A stretch of 64,000 bases of DNA from Nitrospira sp. (GTDB taxonomy: Bacteria; Nitrospirota; Nitrospiria; Nitrospirales; Nitrospiraceae): NCBI GenBank assembly GCA_005116835.1, contig SWDM01000004.1:214749-278748 (forward strand), read 5' to 3'. Positions within the stretch are counted from its first letter, which is position 1. Every line of letters begins with the position of its first letter. A program made the position numbers and the translations under genes. The notes under the pieces were generated by a model. It saw only the letters and a list, made by a program, of their open reading frames with translations, ran no database searches and was not told the origin of the DNA. Below are positions 1 through 8,690 of this stretch, piece after piece.

Positions 1-1871
1 TCCTCGACGAGCGGATACACCACATAGGCCTGTCGGCCACTCCGTAGCTCATCGCGAAGAATCTGATAGGCCCGCCCGCGCTGACTGTCGCTCATGAGAA
101 ACGTCCGTACCGGCTTACGCCCTGGCGGCATCTGGTCGATCACCGATACATCTAAATCCCCATAGACCGTCATGGCCAACGTGCGTGGAATCGGGGTCGC
201 AGTCAGCACCAACACATCGGGCTTATACCCCTTCTCTATGAGCGTCTTCCGTTGGAGCACACCGAATCGATGTTGCTCATCGATCACGGCAAGCCCAAGT
301 TTCGCGAAGGTCACGCCCTGTTGGATAATCGCATGGGTTCCGATCACGACCTGCGCGGCCCCGGAAGCCACCTGTTCGCGAACGGCTTTACGCGCTGCTG
401 CGCGGCCACCGCCGCTCACAAGCACCACGGAAAGCCCCAGCGGTTCCAAGAGCCCCTTCATGGTCCGGTAGTGTTGCTCGGCAAGAATTTCCGTCGGCGC
501 CATCAATGTTGCCTGGTAGCCCGATCCACAGGCCAGCACCATCGCCTGCACCGCCACGACGGTTTTGCCGGACCCGACATCGCCCTGCACCAAGCGATTC
601 ATCGGTTTGCGCGAAGCCATGTCCGACAGAATCTCTCGGACTACCCGCTTTTGCGCATCGGTCAACTCGTAGGGCAGTGCCCGACCCAGCTTGCCCAGGA
701 GCGGCGTTTTTGGATCGAACGACACTTGCTTGACCTCCGCCTTCGTCACTCGTTGCCGCGAGGCCAAGGCCAGTTGGAGCACAAACAGTTCTTCGAATGC
801 CAAGCGGCGATGCGCCGGGGTCAGACCACGATCGAGCTGCTCTCCATCCGTCCCCGGCTGAGGGAAATGCACGTCCTGAATGGCTTGTTGAATGGGTAAC
901 AATCGATAGCGGGCACGAAGCGGAACCGGCAACACCTCCTGCGCCTCGGCGGCATGCGCTTCCAGCAAGCCTTTTACGAGCGCCCGCATCTGACGAGATG
1001 TCCACCCCTTGGTTTCGTGGTACACAGGAACAATACGTCCCACGTGCAGCGGCGCTTCAGATTCCGCCCCCACCACTTCGTATTGCGCCACGTCCATCTT
1101 CAATGCCACCCACCCCTGGGCGCCGGCTACCATCCGGCCGGTCAACATCACGCTCGTCCCGACGGTGAACAGCTGTTCGAGAAACGGCTGGTTAAAGAAC
1201 ACCGCCTGGAGGCGCCCGCTTGAATCCTCCACCACAATGTCGAGGATGGCGAGGCGGCGACTGCGGGCTCGTTTCGCTTCGCTTCGGACGATCGTGCCGC
1301 AGATTGAGGCCTGGACACCAGGGACCAATTGCCCTATCGGGGTCATGACCGAGCGATCTTCATAGCGCCAGGGCAGCGTCCACAGGGCATCCTCAACCGT
1401 CTCGATTCCGAACCGCTGCAGCATCAACGTGCGTTTCGGGCCGACGCCCTTCGCAAAACGGATGGGTTGTTCCCACCATGCTCGCGATGGGGCGTCCGCC
1501 TTTATAGGCTCACCCAGCGCGAGCGCCACCGATTCGTGCCACACCCGGGCCGGGTCGCGAGCAACCTTGCGCAAGCCTCCAAGAATAATCATGGCTTCCT
1601 GCAGCCGCTGCTGCTGATCAGCAGCCGGTAGATGCTGCTGATCTTCGAGGAACAGTTCTCGCAGCCGAAGCAACGATGCTTCAATCGCCCGCGGATAGAT
1701 GTGATTGGATAGGGCCTGCATCACCTGTGAGGAGACAAACCGATTCAGGTTCTTGACCGTGGGCAAATGCGCGAAGGCATCGCGTGTCGCGAATTCAATC
1801 GGACGCGCAACACGATCCAGCCATCGCTGAAACTGTTCGGGGGGATTGGGCTCGGAAGAGCGCCGTATCAC
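1..1871 (-). CDS. recG: ATP-dependent DNA helicase RecG (3' part outside window)
   Basis: Superfamily 2 helicase that remodels stalled replication forks and Holliday junctions. I translated the minus strand by hand. It gives an N-terminal wedge/OB-fold region, then the helicase motifs: Walker A GDVGSGKT, the DExH box as DEQH, and motif III TATPIPRT. The reading runs off the window just after YVVYPLVEE, so the C-terminus is missing. The start is uncertain. I placed it at a GTG at 1869-1871 because the frame shows no better start upstream; a purine-rich GGAGGCGAGG lies about 20 nt further upstream, too far for an ideal Shine-Dalgarno. The downstream partner lies outside the window, and a divergent peptidase gene starts about 200 bp upstream. 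Confidence 0.93.
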   Translation of the reverse strand, partial: MIRRSSEPNPPEQFQRWLDRVARPIEFATRDAFAHLPTVKNLNRFVSSQVMQALSNHIYPRAIEASLLRLRELFLEDQQHLPAADQQQRLQEAMIILGGLRKVARDPARVWHESVALALGEPIKADAPSRAWWEQPIRFAKGVGPKRTLMLQRFGIETVEDALWTLPWRYEDRSVMTPIGQLVPGVQASICGTIVRSEAKRARSRRLAILDIVVEDSSGRLQAVFFNQPFLEQLFTVGTSVMLTGRMVAGAQGWVALKMDVAQYEVVGAESEAPLHVGRIVPVYHETKGWTSRQMRALVKGLLEAHAAEAQEVLPVPLRARYRLLPIQQAIQDVHFPQPGTDGEQLDRGLTPAHRRLAFEELFVLQLALASRQRVTKAEVKQVSFDPKTPLLGKLGRALPYELTDAQKRVVREILSDMASRKPMNRLVQGDVGSGKTVVAVQAMVLACGSGYQATLMAPTEILAEQHYRTMKGLLEPLGLSVVLVSGGGRAAARKAVREQVASGAAQVVIGTHAIIQQGVTFAKLGLAVIDEQHRFGVLQRKTLIEKGYKPDVLVLTATPIPRTLAMTVYGDLDVSVIDQMPPGRKPVRTFLMSDSQRGRAYQILRDELRSGRQAYVVYPLVE

Positions 1872-1915
1872 AGGGTGGATCGTATCATAGCCTCGCCTCC
1901 GCCTCAACGACCACA

Positions 1916-2012
1916 ACTGGTTGATCTGGTTTATTTGGTCTATTTGGTTTGTTTGGTTGAACTAAGACTAACCAGATGAACAAAACAAACCAAATGAACC
2001 AGATCAACCAGT
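1916..2012. repeat. Iterated-word inverted repeat (TTTGGTT/AACCAAA type)
   Basis: The outer arms ACTGGTTGATCTGGTT (1916-1931) and AACCAGATCAACCAGT (1997-2012) are exact reverse complements. Between them run several imperfect copies of a short TTTGGTT-like word and then its complement. It lies between the divergent recG and peptidase genes. A relative with the same vocabulary lies at 24198-24296. Confidence 0.85.
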
Positions 2013-2069
2013 CCGGCTCGTCTTACAATATCCCAACAATCCTTTGCCTCTCCTATCTAGGGTGGTACA

Positions 2070-3524
2070 GTGAGTTCATCTCACAAGGTCCATATGTATC
2101 GTCGGAATATTTTTCACATTTTGTTTCCCATCGCCGGCCTCATCGGGCTATTCATCCTCTATCAGGCTTGGCTGAAACCGACTTATCTACCCGCTCCGCC
2201 ACCGAGTCAGCCAAATACCGTCGTAGAAGACTCACCGATAACACAACCAGAACCTCGTCACGATGGGCCCTCCGAGCTGGAAGCTAAACAGACTCGCTTG
2301 ATCAATCTCGGCGCGGTCCCGAATACGACCTATCGCGACCAATTGGAAATCATCCGCGACGACATCGAAAAAGGCAACGTCACCGCTGCGGAAGGAAAAC
2401 TAAGCGATCTGCCGGCAGCCGTCTCAGACGACAACCGCACGCGACCCTACGTGTCCATTCTTTGGAACAACCTGGGCATTCAACAGGAAAAACACGGCGG
2501 AACCACCGCCTCGCTCAAGGCCTTCAAGAAAGCGGCATCTTTCGACGCGACAAATCCCGTCGTCCTTCTGAACCTCGCCCATGCCTACTGGGAACTGCGC
2601 GACCCGGCCATGACACAGGACTTTCTGGAACGGCTTGTCATGTTGGCTCCAACCGAGCCTTTCCCCCATCTGGCGCTGGCGGATCTTTTCCAGGAACGAG
2701 ATCAACTTGGCGAAGCCGTTCGCCATCTCGATCAAGCTACCGCCCGGGCAAGCAAGGATCCCGCCGTTCAATCCTACCTGCGAACTGTCACGGCCAAAGT
2801 CCGCGGAACCGAAAAAAGCGAAGCGCGACTGACCAGCCGAGACAGCCAGCACTTCACTGTAAAGTTCGACGGGGAAGCCGATCAGGCAACCTGGGCCGTT
2901 GTTTTGGAGATTCTTGAAGACGCCTATCGAGAGATCGGCCAGAAGTTCGGACACTTCCCTTCGAAGACCATCGTCGTCGTCCTGCACGCCAAATCCACGT
3001 TTCAGAGCGCAACCGGCAGCCCCGCATGGGCCGACGGCCTGTTCGATCCCGTGCTCGGGCGCATCCAAGTTCCTGCGCAGGATGCCTTGGCAGATCGGGC
3101 CTGGCTCACACGCGTACTGCGGCACGAGTTCGTTCATGCTCTCCTGCACGACCAACTCGGCTCCGCCGACAGCGCCGTCCCTACCTGGCTCAATGAAGGC
3201 TTAGCTATGGAAATGTCCGGTGATCGCTGGTCGGACCTCGATCAGATTATGAAACAGCAGTTTACGCTGATCCCTCTGACCGCCTTGGAGGGGGGATGGG
3301 GAGGGTTATCCAGCGATGCTGCGGATGTAGCCTATCTGGAGGCGCATTCAGCCGTGCATTATCTGATCGACCGCTTCGGCATGCACCAGACACAACAACT
3401 GCTCGCTCAGCTGAAGGCAAGACAATCGTTTTCGGCCGCAATGCAATCGCAGCTCTCGCTATCCTACGAACAATTCCAATCTCGGTGGATAGATCAGTTA
3501 CAAGAGCACGGAAAGAAAGGTTAG
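2070..3524 (+). CDS. TPR-repeat protein with gluzincin (HExxH) peptidase-like domain
   Basis: A membrane-anchored protein. Residues about 10-32 form one hydrophobic segment after a short basic N-terminus (YRRN), followed by a Pro-rich linker. Residues about 75-260 look like tetratricopeptide repeats (LWNNLGIQQE, VLLNLAHAYWEL, PHLALADLFQERD). The C-terminal half has a zinc-metalloprotease signature, HEFVHALLHD, with a plausible third ligand in WLNEGLAMEMSG, as in the peptidase-MA type gluzincins. Substrate is unknown. The start could be the GTG at 2070 or the ATG at 2094, and both have weak purine tracts upstream. Most of the protein is expected outside the cytoplasmic membrane. Confidence 0.75.
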   Translation: MSSSHKVHMYRRNIFHILFPIAGLIGLFILYQAWLKPTYLPAPPPSQPNTVVEDSPITQPEPRHDGPSELEAKQTRLINLGAVPNTTYRDQLEIIRDDIEKGNVTAAEGKLSDLPAAVSDDNRTRPYVSILWNNLGIQQEKHGGTTASLKAFKKAASFDATNPVVLLNLAHAYWELRDPAMTQDFLERLVMLAPTEPFPHLALADLFQERDQLGEAVRHLDQATARASKDPAVQSYLRTVTAKVRGTEKSEARLTSRDSQHFTVKFDGEADQATWAVVLEILEDAYREIGQKFGHFPSKTIVVVLHAKSTFQSATGSPAWADGLFDPVLGRIQVPAQDALADRAWLTRVLRHEFVHALLHDQLGSADSAVPTWLNEGLAMEMSGDRWSDLDQIMKQQFTLIPLTALEGGWGGLSSDAADVAYLEAHSAVHYLIDRFGMHQTQQLLAQLKARQSFSAAMQSQLSLSYEQFQSRWIDQLQEHGKKG

Positions 3525-3537
3525 CAGTGTACTCGAA

Positions 3538-3613
3538 ACCCGTGAAGCGTATCTCGTGAAGCGTTGTTCGTTTCCGGATTCTGACGTTTCACGCTTCACG
3601 TTTCACGAACGAC
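3538..3613. repeat. Iterated-word inverted repeat (GTGAAGCGT/ACGCTTCAC type)
   Basis: Direct iterations of GTGAAGCGT are followed by the complementary TTTCACGCTTCACG and TTTCACGAACGACG. It is placed between two convergent genes and could act as a bidirectional transcript end. The same vocabulary recurs at 19110-19190, 29775-29925, 44955-44985, 48905-48945 and 51235-51360. Confidence 0.85.
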
Positions 3614-3625
3614 GAAGATGGCCTG

Positions 3626-4510
3626 TTAGATCGATTCCTTTCTCATCCCCTCTGGCGCCTCACCACGCCAAACCGGCAGGTTTTCGGCTTCATCATCGAA
3701 CCCAGCGGCCATATCTGTTCCCTCCACGGTCGGCTCGATCGTGTCCTCCCAAATCATCTGCCGGCCTCGATCATCCATCATTTGGACGCGAAACTCGATC
3801 TGTTGTGATGGCCCCATCAATCCCTCTGTCTGACCGACAACGGCTCTGCTGATTCGTTCCGCGCGCGCAATCGCTCCGACACCGGTTGTGAAATGATCGG
3901 TCCACATGAGCTGTCCAGTTATTGGGTCGACGGCGCGAAGGAAAAATTCCGGTTGACCACCCACAACGCCACGACTACGAACCTGGGTTACGGTTGCCCG
4001 TGGAGCAGTGAGATGGGCTACGGTCCGATGGGCGGAATTGGTTTCTTGATTCCCGACACCGAGATTCAGAACACCTTCCCAGAGAAACTCACCAGTGGCC
4101 GAATCGTACACACGAAGTCTGAATGCTGAAAGTCCGTCAACCCCAGGACCAACTCCGCCCGCAAAAATCCGCTCACGCGGTTGATTGCCGGCTGTCGCTG
4201 CATCTTCCCGCACATTCAATTCATAGGTTTCATCGGAAAGGATCGCGCCGCTCTCGGCATCGTAGGTTTTGACAGTAATCGTTGCTGTCTCCGCATTCTC
4301 ATATCCAACGCCGGCTGCCACGACTTGCCTGGGTTTCATCGTTGCAAGAGACGATACATCCGCAGTCCAACCTGTCGATGGGACGCCCGATCCGATCATG
4401 GCTCCGGCGATCACTGCGCCGTAGAAAGCCCTCGTTGTATGCCCATCGATCGGCCAGAACCACTTCCTCGCTTCGCCTACCGTCTCGGACAGCCGCCGGA
4501 TGATCGTCAT
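3626..4510 (-). CDS. Exported protein of unknown function
   Basis: 294 aa. No family recognised. The N-terminus has a hydrophobic stretch at about residues 26-48 (AFYGAVIAGAMIGSGV...) preceded by charged residues, so it is probably exported or membrane-anchored. The remainder is a run of beta-strand-rich segments with recurring phrases (TYDAESGAILSDE, VYDSATGEFLWEG, AVDPITGQLMWTD) that resemble blades of a repeat protein of the PQQ/beta-propeller kind, although no complete propeller is visible. It converges on the upstream peptidase gene across a hairpin repeat. Confidence 0.6.
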   Translation of the reverse strand: MTIIRRLSETVGEARKWFWPIDGHTTRAFYGAVIAGAMIGSGVPSTGWTADVSSLATMKPRQVVAAGVGYENAETATITVKTYDAESGAILSDETYELNVREDAATAGNQPRERIFAGGVGPGVDGLSAFRLRVYDSATGEFLWEGVLNLGVGNQETNSAHRTVAHLTAPRATVTQVRSRGVVGGQPEFFLRAVDPITGQLMWTDHFTTGVGAIARAERISRAVVGQTEGLMGPSQQIEFRVQMMDDRGRQMIWEDTIEPTVEGTDMAAGFDDEAENLPVWRGEAPEGMRKESI

Positions 4511-4621
4511 ATGAAGGTTCTCCTTTGCTTGTGCTGGAGTCTCTCATTGACGCTCTTCAGCGTATATTCCCCACTGTGGGGAGAAAACCCACCAAAAGGG
4601 GGGATACGAGTCAAACGCAGG

Positions 4622-4832
4622 GGGAATGTTCAATCTTGAATGTTGAATGGTCGGCACTGGCCACGGAGAGATTTCGAGGATGCCGAAACGTCCGTACGTG
4701 CGCTATAGGCAGGTCGGATCAGTAGCTTGTCGAGTGCGTTCCTGGTAAAGCGTATCTCCTTACCCCATGGGATGTTCCATGCACAACTCTCGATATTCAA
4801 TGAAACATTCCACATACACCCTTGAGCATTCC
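4622..4832. repeat. Iterated-word inverted repeat (TTGAATG/CATTCAA type), imperfect
   Basis: AATGTTCAATCTTGAATGTT (4625-4644) is mirrored by ATATTCAATGAAACATTCC and TTGAGCATTCC (about 4793-4832), with some 110 nt of unrelated sequence between. The 4511-4877 gap also contains a small hairpin, CCCCACTGTGGGG. I see no gene in it. Confidence 0.6.
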
Positions 4833-4877
4833 AGTTACTGTTGCTGTGCGCAGCAAAACAGAGATATCATCCCGTCC

Positions 4878-5294
4878 ATGCGGCATACTTGGACCCTTAT
4901 CGGCCTGCTCGCGGGTCTCTGCCTTATCGGCGCCAATACCGTTCAGCTCATACCGACTTCGACGGACGCCGGTCGAGTCGGATGGATGCTCTATCTCCTC
5001 GCATTTCCTCTCACTCTCGCGGGCCTTGTGTGGATGGGATGGGCTTGGACTGCCATGGTATGTGTAATCTATGGCACGGTGGGACTGGCCTTAGACCTCG
5101 CCACAGTCGCCAGTATCCTGGGAGGAAAAGGCGAGATTGAATCCTTGTTTCTTTTTAGCGCGATGAGCGGGATCGTAAACCTGTCGCTGATCCTGTTCGG
5201 CGGACGCGCGTTCTTGCAGTCATTCCAGAGGACCGCGCTTCCAGTATCCCGTCCTCCCAATCCTCCGTCCCCTTCTTCATCTTCAAGACCTTGA
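4878..5294 (+). CDS. Small integral membrane protein, unknown function
   Basis: 138 aa from the ATG at 4878 (MRHTWTLIG...). An upstream in-frame ATG would add 37 residues, encoded by repeat sequence and rich in Ser/Cys/His, so I reject that extension. Four hydrophobic segments are visible: residues about 5-22, 36-58, 60-80 and 93-113. The tail is Pro/Ser-rich. No family recognised. Its 3' end overlaps the 3' end of the convergent methyltransferase gene by about 140 bp, which is unusual but both frames look coherent. Confidence 0.55.
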   Translation: MRHTWTLIGLLAGLCLIGANTVQLIPTSTDAGRVGWMLYLLAFPLTLAGLVWMGWAWTAMVCVIYGTVGLALDLATVASILGGKGEIESLFLFSAMSGIVNLSLILFGGRAFLQSFQRTALPVSRPPNPPSPSSSSRP

Positions 5295-6231
5295 TTCGTC
5301 CGAACCCTGCTTCCGTCAACCAAGCCTTCGTCTCCGCTGCCGAGTAGGTATTGCCCTTCTCGGTGAACAATAACATCGAGACGGCAAAGAGACTCGCTTC
5401 TTCGGGAAAGAGGCCCTCTTTGTCGTGGAGAAAGGCATCCTGAATCAACAGACGTCCTCCAGGGTTCAACGATGCCAACATCCGCCGAAACAACATCTGA
5501 TTGTCTTGCGGCGAATAGATGTGGAGCACGTTTGAATACCAGATGACATCGTAGGCGCCGGGGATGTCTTCCACCATCACATCGAGCGGCAGATAGGAGA
5601 GTCGAACACCGGCCTTGTGGGTCGACGCAATTTCCTTCGCCACGTCGAGCGCAGCGGGACGGTCGCACACCGTAGCTCGGAGCGTGGGATTCTTTGCAAG
5701 AAAGGCCATGGCATAGGTACCGGGACCACCGCCAAGATCGAGTAGGGTCCGCGCGCCGCGCAGGTCGATCTGGGCCGCAATCTTCGGGGCCGTTTCCAGA
5801 GTCCGATGGTGCATCGCCCATGTGAACCGGCGACGATAATCCGGATCATCCGGCTCATCGTGATCGAGCGGAAGCCCCGTCTTCACCGATTCCAGCAGCC
5901 GTCCCCAATCGGTCCAATGACTCGTGATCAGTCGAAGATAGTCCCCCCGATAGGCTGGATGACTAGCATTCAATGCTGTGGCGCCCAACCGGCTGTTGCG
6001 ATAGGTCTCGGCCTGTTTCTTCAGCAGGCCTGCCATCGCGAGATTCCGGCAGAGAATGGCCAGCCCCCGCTCACTCACTTTCATCTCACGAGCCAGATCG
6101 GAGATGGCCCACGTATCAGTGCCGATGGCCGTAAAGAGGTCCAGCTCGATAGCGGCAATCAACACCCTGGGCAACCGGTAAGTTGTAATCGCATTGCGGA
6201 AGTCGTCGAATGTGGAGAGACGCCCCCTCAC
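5155..6231 (-). CDS. SAM-dependent O-methyltransferase-like protein
   Basis: 358 aa. The N-terminal half carries a winged-helix dimerisation-type domain (AIGTDTWAISDLAREMKVSERGL). The C-terminal half is a class I methyltransferase fold with the SAM-binding glycine motif LLDLGGGPGTYA, then the acidic CDRP and a catalytic-loop region VIWYSNVLHIY. This is the architecture of the hydroxyneurosporene/hydroxyindole O-methyltransferase group; the substrate cannot be deduced. I chose the GTG at 6231 because GTGA overlaps the upstream stop codon by 4 nt. A longer version would overlap by 31 nt. It is the last gene of a coupled four-gene operon. Confidence 0.8.
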   Translation of the reverse strand: MRGRLSTFDDFRNAITTYRLPRVLIAAIELDLFTAIGTDTWAISDLAREMKVSERGLAILCRNLAMAGLLKKQAETYRNSRLGATALNASHPAYRGDYLRLITSHWTDWGRLLESVKTGLPLDHDEPDDPDYRRRFTWAMHHRTLETAPKIAAQIDLRGARTLLDLGGGPGTYAMAFLAKNPTLRATVCDRPAALDVAKEIASTHKAGVRLSYLPLDVMVEDIPGAYDVIWYSNVLHIYSPQDNQMLFRRMLASLNPGGRLLIQDAFLHDKEGLFPEEASLFAVSMLLFTEKGNTYSAAETKAWLTEAGFGRIKVLKMKKGTEDWEDGILEARSSGMTARTRVRRTGSATGLRSRSSR

Positions 6232-6665
6232 CGGGCCACGCCAATCGTCTTCACACACCAGCGTATCAAGTCTTGAATACCTGTGGGGTTTGTCAGGTCT
6301 ACGCTTCGTTCGAAACGAGCAGCCACGTAGTCGTCGTTCATCTCAGTCTCTTCTGTAAAGCCGGATTTCAACAGAATCGGACGGTACTTTGAGACCGCCG
6401 GTTGGATGTAGTATTTGGCCTGTTTCGCGATTTCGTCGGTGCCGAGATCCTCCGGCGTTCCATCGGATAGCAATGCCATCACATCCTCCAGCGCCATGCC
6501 GTACTGGCACAGCAGCCGCCCGTCCGGCGTCAGCTCTAACAGCCAGCCGTCTGAGCCAAGCTCCATTGCCAATGCGCCACCGGCATCTAACTCCTGCAAT
6601 TGGGGGAATGTGGGAGCCAGCGTGACCCTGAGAGAACTCCAGGCGGGCGAGGCTTCGTCACTCAT
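6228..6665 (-). CDS. Conserved-looking protein of unknown function in MBL/TPR/methyltransferase operon
   Basis: 145 aa, soluble, no recognised domain. Its start overlaps the stop of the TPR gene by 4 nt (ATGA) and its stop overlaps the start of the methyltransferase, so translation is probably coupled and the four products are made together. The central part reads like a short regulatory or chaperone-type domain (GWLLELTPDGRLLCQYGMAL), but this is only an impression. Confidence 0.65.
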   Translation of the reverse strand: MSDEASPAWSSLRVTLAPTFPQLQELDAGGALAMELGSDGWLLELTPDGRLLCQYGMALEDVMALLSDGTPEDLGTDEIAKQAKYYIQPAVSKYRPILLKSGFTEETEMNDDYVAARFERSVDLTNPTGIQDLIRWCVKTIGVAR

Positions 6666-7486
6666 ACGCGCATCTTTCTGGGAGGCGAGGCCCCGCCCTG
6701 TCCGGCAAGGCCTGCACGCAGGGCCGCCAACCGTTGAATGTTTTCCTCAAGTTTCGGCAACTGATATTTGCGATCCATCTCCACGACCAGCTCAAGAAGA
6801 TCCGCCGCCTCGCGCAGTTTGCCGATCTCCTCATAACATTGAGCCAATACATAACGAGCCCCGCCTGTCCGCAGCTCATCGCGCGACCGCTCGGCAACAG
6901 ACTGGCTCGTTTGGCAGCAGGCAATGGCGTCGTCGTAACGCTGTTGAAGCAGGAATGTTCGACCGATCATGCGCCAGGCGTCGGCAACGCCGCCGGCATT
7001 ACCCAACCGCCGCATCAGGGTCAGCGACTGTTCATAGTACCCAATCGCCTGCTCGAACTCTTTCGTCTCGCGCGCTACCAACCCGAGATCGGAAAATAAC
7101 ACCGCCTTACCCGCATCGTCCTGATTTTTGCTCATCAAATCAAGCGCTTCGAGATAATAGGCCTTGGCGCGATCCCATTCGCCTGCATCGGCTCTGAGAT
7201 TCCCTAAATTACCTAACGTCGTCCCGATCCCCTTTTCATCCCCAAGAAGCTTCTGGAGCTCTAATACCTCTTGATAGTAGGTCTGGGCCGATTCGCGGCG
7301 CCCGCTGACCGCGCAAATATTCCCAAGGTTTCCCAATGTAGTCGCCAATGCCCGTTGATCACCGGTGAGCCGGTCACATTCCAAGGCCTTCGCATAGCAG
7401 GTATAGGCATCGGTATAGAGTCCGCGCGAAAAGTGCTCGTTCCCTTGGCGATTGAGTTCTTCTGAAAGCCCATTCCGCAGTGTCAT
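6662..7486 (-). CDS. TPR-repeat protein
   Basis: 274 aa, made almost wholly of 34-40 residue helical repeats with the TPR pattern (ATTLGNLGNICAVSGRRESA, GTTLGNLGNLRADAGEWDRA, VLFSDLGLVARETKEFEQA). This longer type, rich in LGNLG, resembles the kinesin-light-chain/Rapsyn-like TPR class, which usually binds partner proteins. No signal peptide. It overlaps both neighbours by 4 nt, which points to a scaffold for the same operon's enzymes. Confidence 0.8.
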   Translation of the reverse strand: MTLRNGLSEELNRQGNEHFSRGLYTDAYTCYAKALECDRLTGDQRALATTLGNLGNICAVSGRRESAQTYYQEVLELQKLLGDEKGIGTTLGNLGNLRADAGEWDRAKAYYLEALDLMSKNQDDAGKAVLFSDLGLVARETKEFEQAIGYYEQSLTLMRRLGNAGGVADAWRMIGRTFLLQQRYDDAIACCQTSQSVAERSRDELRTGGARYVLAQCYEEIGKLREAADLLELVVEMDRKYQLPKLEENIQRLAALRAGLAGQGGASPPRKMRV

Positions 7487-8085
7487 GATGAGGGCTGGAG
7501 TAACCGTTCGACCGCTTGCTTGGCGCCGGTGAGAATCGATGTGCCGTCACCGACCAGAAGACTATCGAAATTGTACTTGAGGAGGCGCCGCAATCCCTCT
7601 CGGGCCTTCCCGACATCGGCATACTTTTCAGCAGGCAGCAGACTGACGGAACCGGACGGCTTCCCGATCAAGGCATCGCCGACGATCAAGACACCTTTGC
7701 CCTGCTGAATAAACAAGGCCGACTCACCGGGAGTCTTCTGACCTGTTAATTGGATGGCCCAGATCCCGCCCGTGAGTAGTTCGCCGTCTTTGAACGTTTT
7801 GGTCGGCTTGAGATCCATCTGAGCCGCATCCGCTTCCGGCACGTGCAGTTGACAGTGGAACTCACCTTGATACTTTACCGCTTCACGCGCATGGTCCCGA
7901 TTCGTCACGATGATGTAATCGACAGGACCGTTGCGGAGAATCAGGGAACTCGCATCGCCCGTCATTGGAGGAGGATCGATAAGAATCTTGTGTTCCCCGA
8001 CCGTCAAGAACAGCCCGTTGAAATCGATCTGTTTCTCCTCCGAGAACCAAGACCATTGCCAGATGCCGGGTAGAATGTTTTTCAT
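7483..8085 (-). CDS. Metallo-beta-lactamase-fold protein with degenerate metal motif
   Basis: 200 aa from the ATG at 8085 (MKNILPGIWQW...). A longer reading to 8121 adds only repeat-encoded residues. The order of segments matches the MBL fold: ILIDPPP, the strand VDYIIVTNRDHARE where HxHxDH is normally found, ELLTGG, ALFIQQGKGVLIVGDALIG. Of the usual HxHxDH only the terminal DH remains, so hydrolase activity is doubtful or metal binding differs. First gene of the coupled operon reading into the TPR gene (4-nt overlap). Confidence 0.7.
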   Translation of the reverse strand: MKNILPGIWQWSWFSEEKQIDFNGLFLTVGEHKILIDPPPMTGDASSLILRNGPVDYIIVTNRDHAREAVKYQGEFHCQLHVPEADAAQMDLKPTKTFKDGELLTGGIWAIQLTGQKTPGESALFIQQGKGVLIVGDALIGKPSGSVSLLPAEKYADVGKAREGLRRLLKYNFDSLLVGDGTSILTGAKQAVERLLQPSS

Positions 8086-8095
8086 GATACACGGG

Positions 8096-8195
8096 CGTGA
8101 CGCGCGAGAGTCGCGAGACAAGCGAGACTTGCCGGAACAATCTTAATCATTTTGCACTTCGCGCCTTTCGCGCCACTCCCGCTCGTCGCGCTGTC
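8096..8195. repeat. Imperfect inverted repeat (GCGAGAC/GTCTCGC type)
   Basis: GTGACGCGCGAGAGTCGCGAGACAAGCGAGAC is answered by CTCCCGCTCGTCGCGCTGTCTCAC after about 50 nt. It separates the 80-aa gene from the MBL-fold gene on the same strand. Confidence 0.5.
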
Positions 8196-8435
8196 TCACA
8201 GCGCCGCGATGGCATCTTTGACGGTTTTTGTGACCTTAGCCAGGATGCTCGCCTCGTTCGGCATGTCGATGATGTCGTCTTCCGAGACCGTCATGAATTT
8301 CCGATTCGGCCCCTTCGTGAGGGAAATCAGAAACATGCTATTCGAAGGCGTCACAGGGATCACCACCTGCACCGCGGCATCAGTCCCCTTCACCACTTCC
8401 AAAAACTTCTGCTTACCCTCTTCCATCTCATCCAT
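8196..8435 (-). CDS. Small conserved-looking protein, unknown function
   Basis: 79 aa from the ATG at 8435 (MDEMEEGKQKF...); an alternative ATG at 8453 adds six residues. Acidic, soluble, with a beta-strand-like core (AAVQVVIPVTPSNSMFLISL) ending in a helix (SILAKVTKTVKDAIAAL). No family recognised. It lies on the same strand as, and upstream of, the MBL/TPR/methyltransferase operon, separated by a repeat. Confidence 0.6.
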   Translation of the reverse strand: MDEMEEGKQKFLEVVKGTDAAVQVVIPVTPSNSMFLISLTKGPNRKFMTVSEDDIIDMPNEASILAKVTKTVKDAIAAL

Positions 8436-8480
8436 TCGCGTACATCCTTCCATGCCGGTTCATTAGGAGGGAATATCACC

Positions 8481-8690
8481 GCGGGTGGTGCCGACCTGGG
8501 AGCCCAACCGCCTTAGCTTTTCTCTTACTATTAGGGTGGCCCGATTGGTCTCTGACTGCGCGCGTCCAACGAGGGCTTTCTCAAGCCGCGCGTTGCGCGA
8601 GCAAAGGAGACTAACGGGCTACCCTTCCCCTCCTACACCGGGCGGGGTGCGAGGACGGCTGGGCTCCCAGATCGGCGACAGGACCCGCTA
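8481..8690. repeat. Long nested inverted repeat (GACCTGGGAGCCC family enclosing a GCGCGC-core element)
   Basis: The outer left part contains GACCTGGGAGCCC and the outer right part GGGCTCCCAGATCGGCGAC followed by AGGACCCGC. Inside is a second hairpin (8534-8624) with arms GGGTGGCCCGATTGGTCTC and GAGACTAACGGGCTACCC around the core CTGCGCGCGTCCAACGAG. The outer family recurs at 14361-14466. The inner one recurs at 16014, 27236, 55817, 55957 and 58809. Confidence 0.8.
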
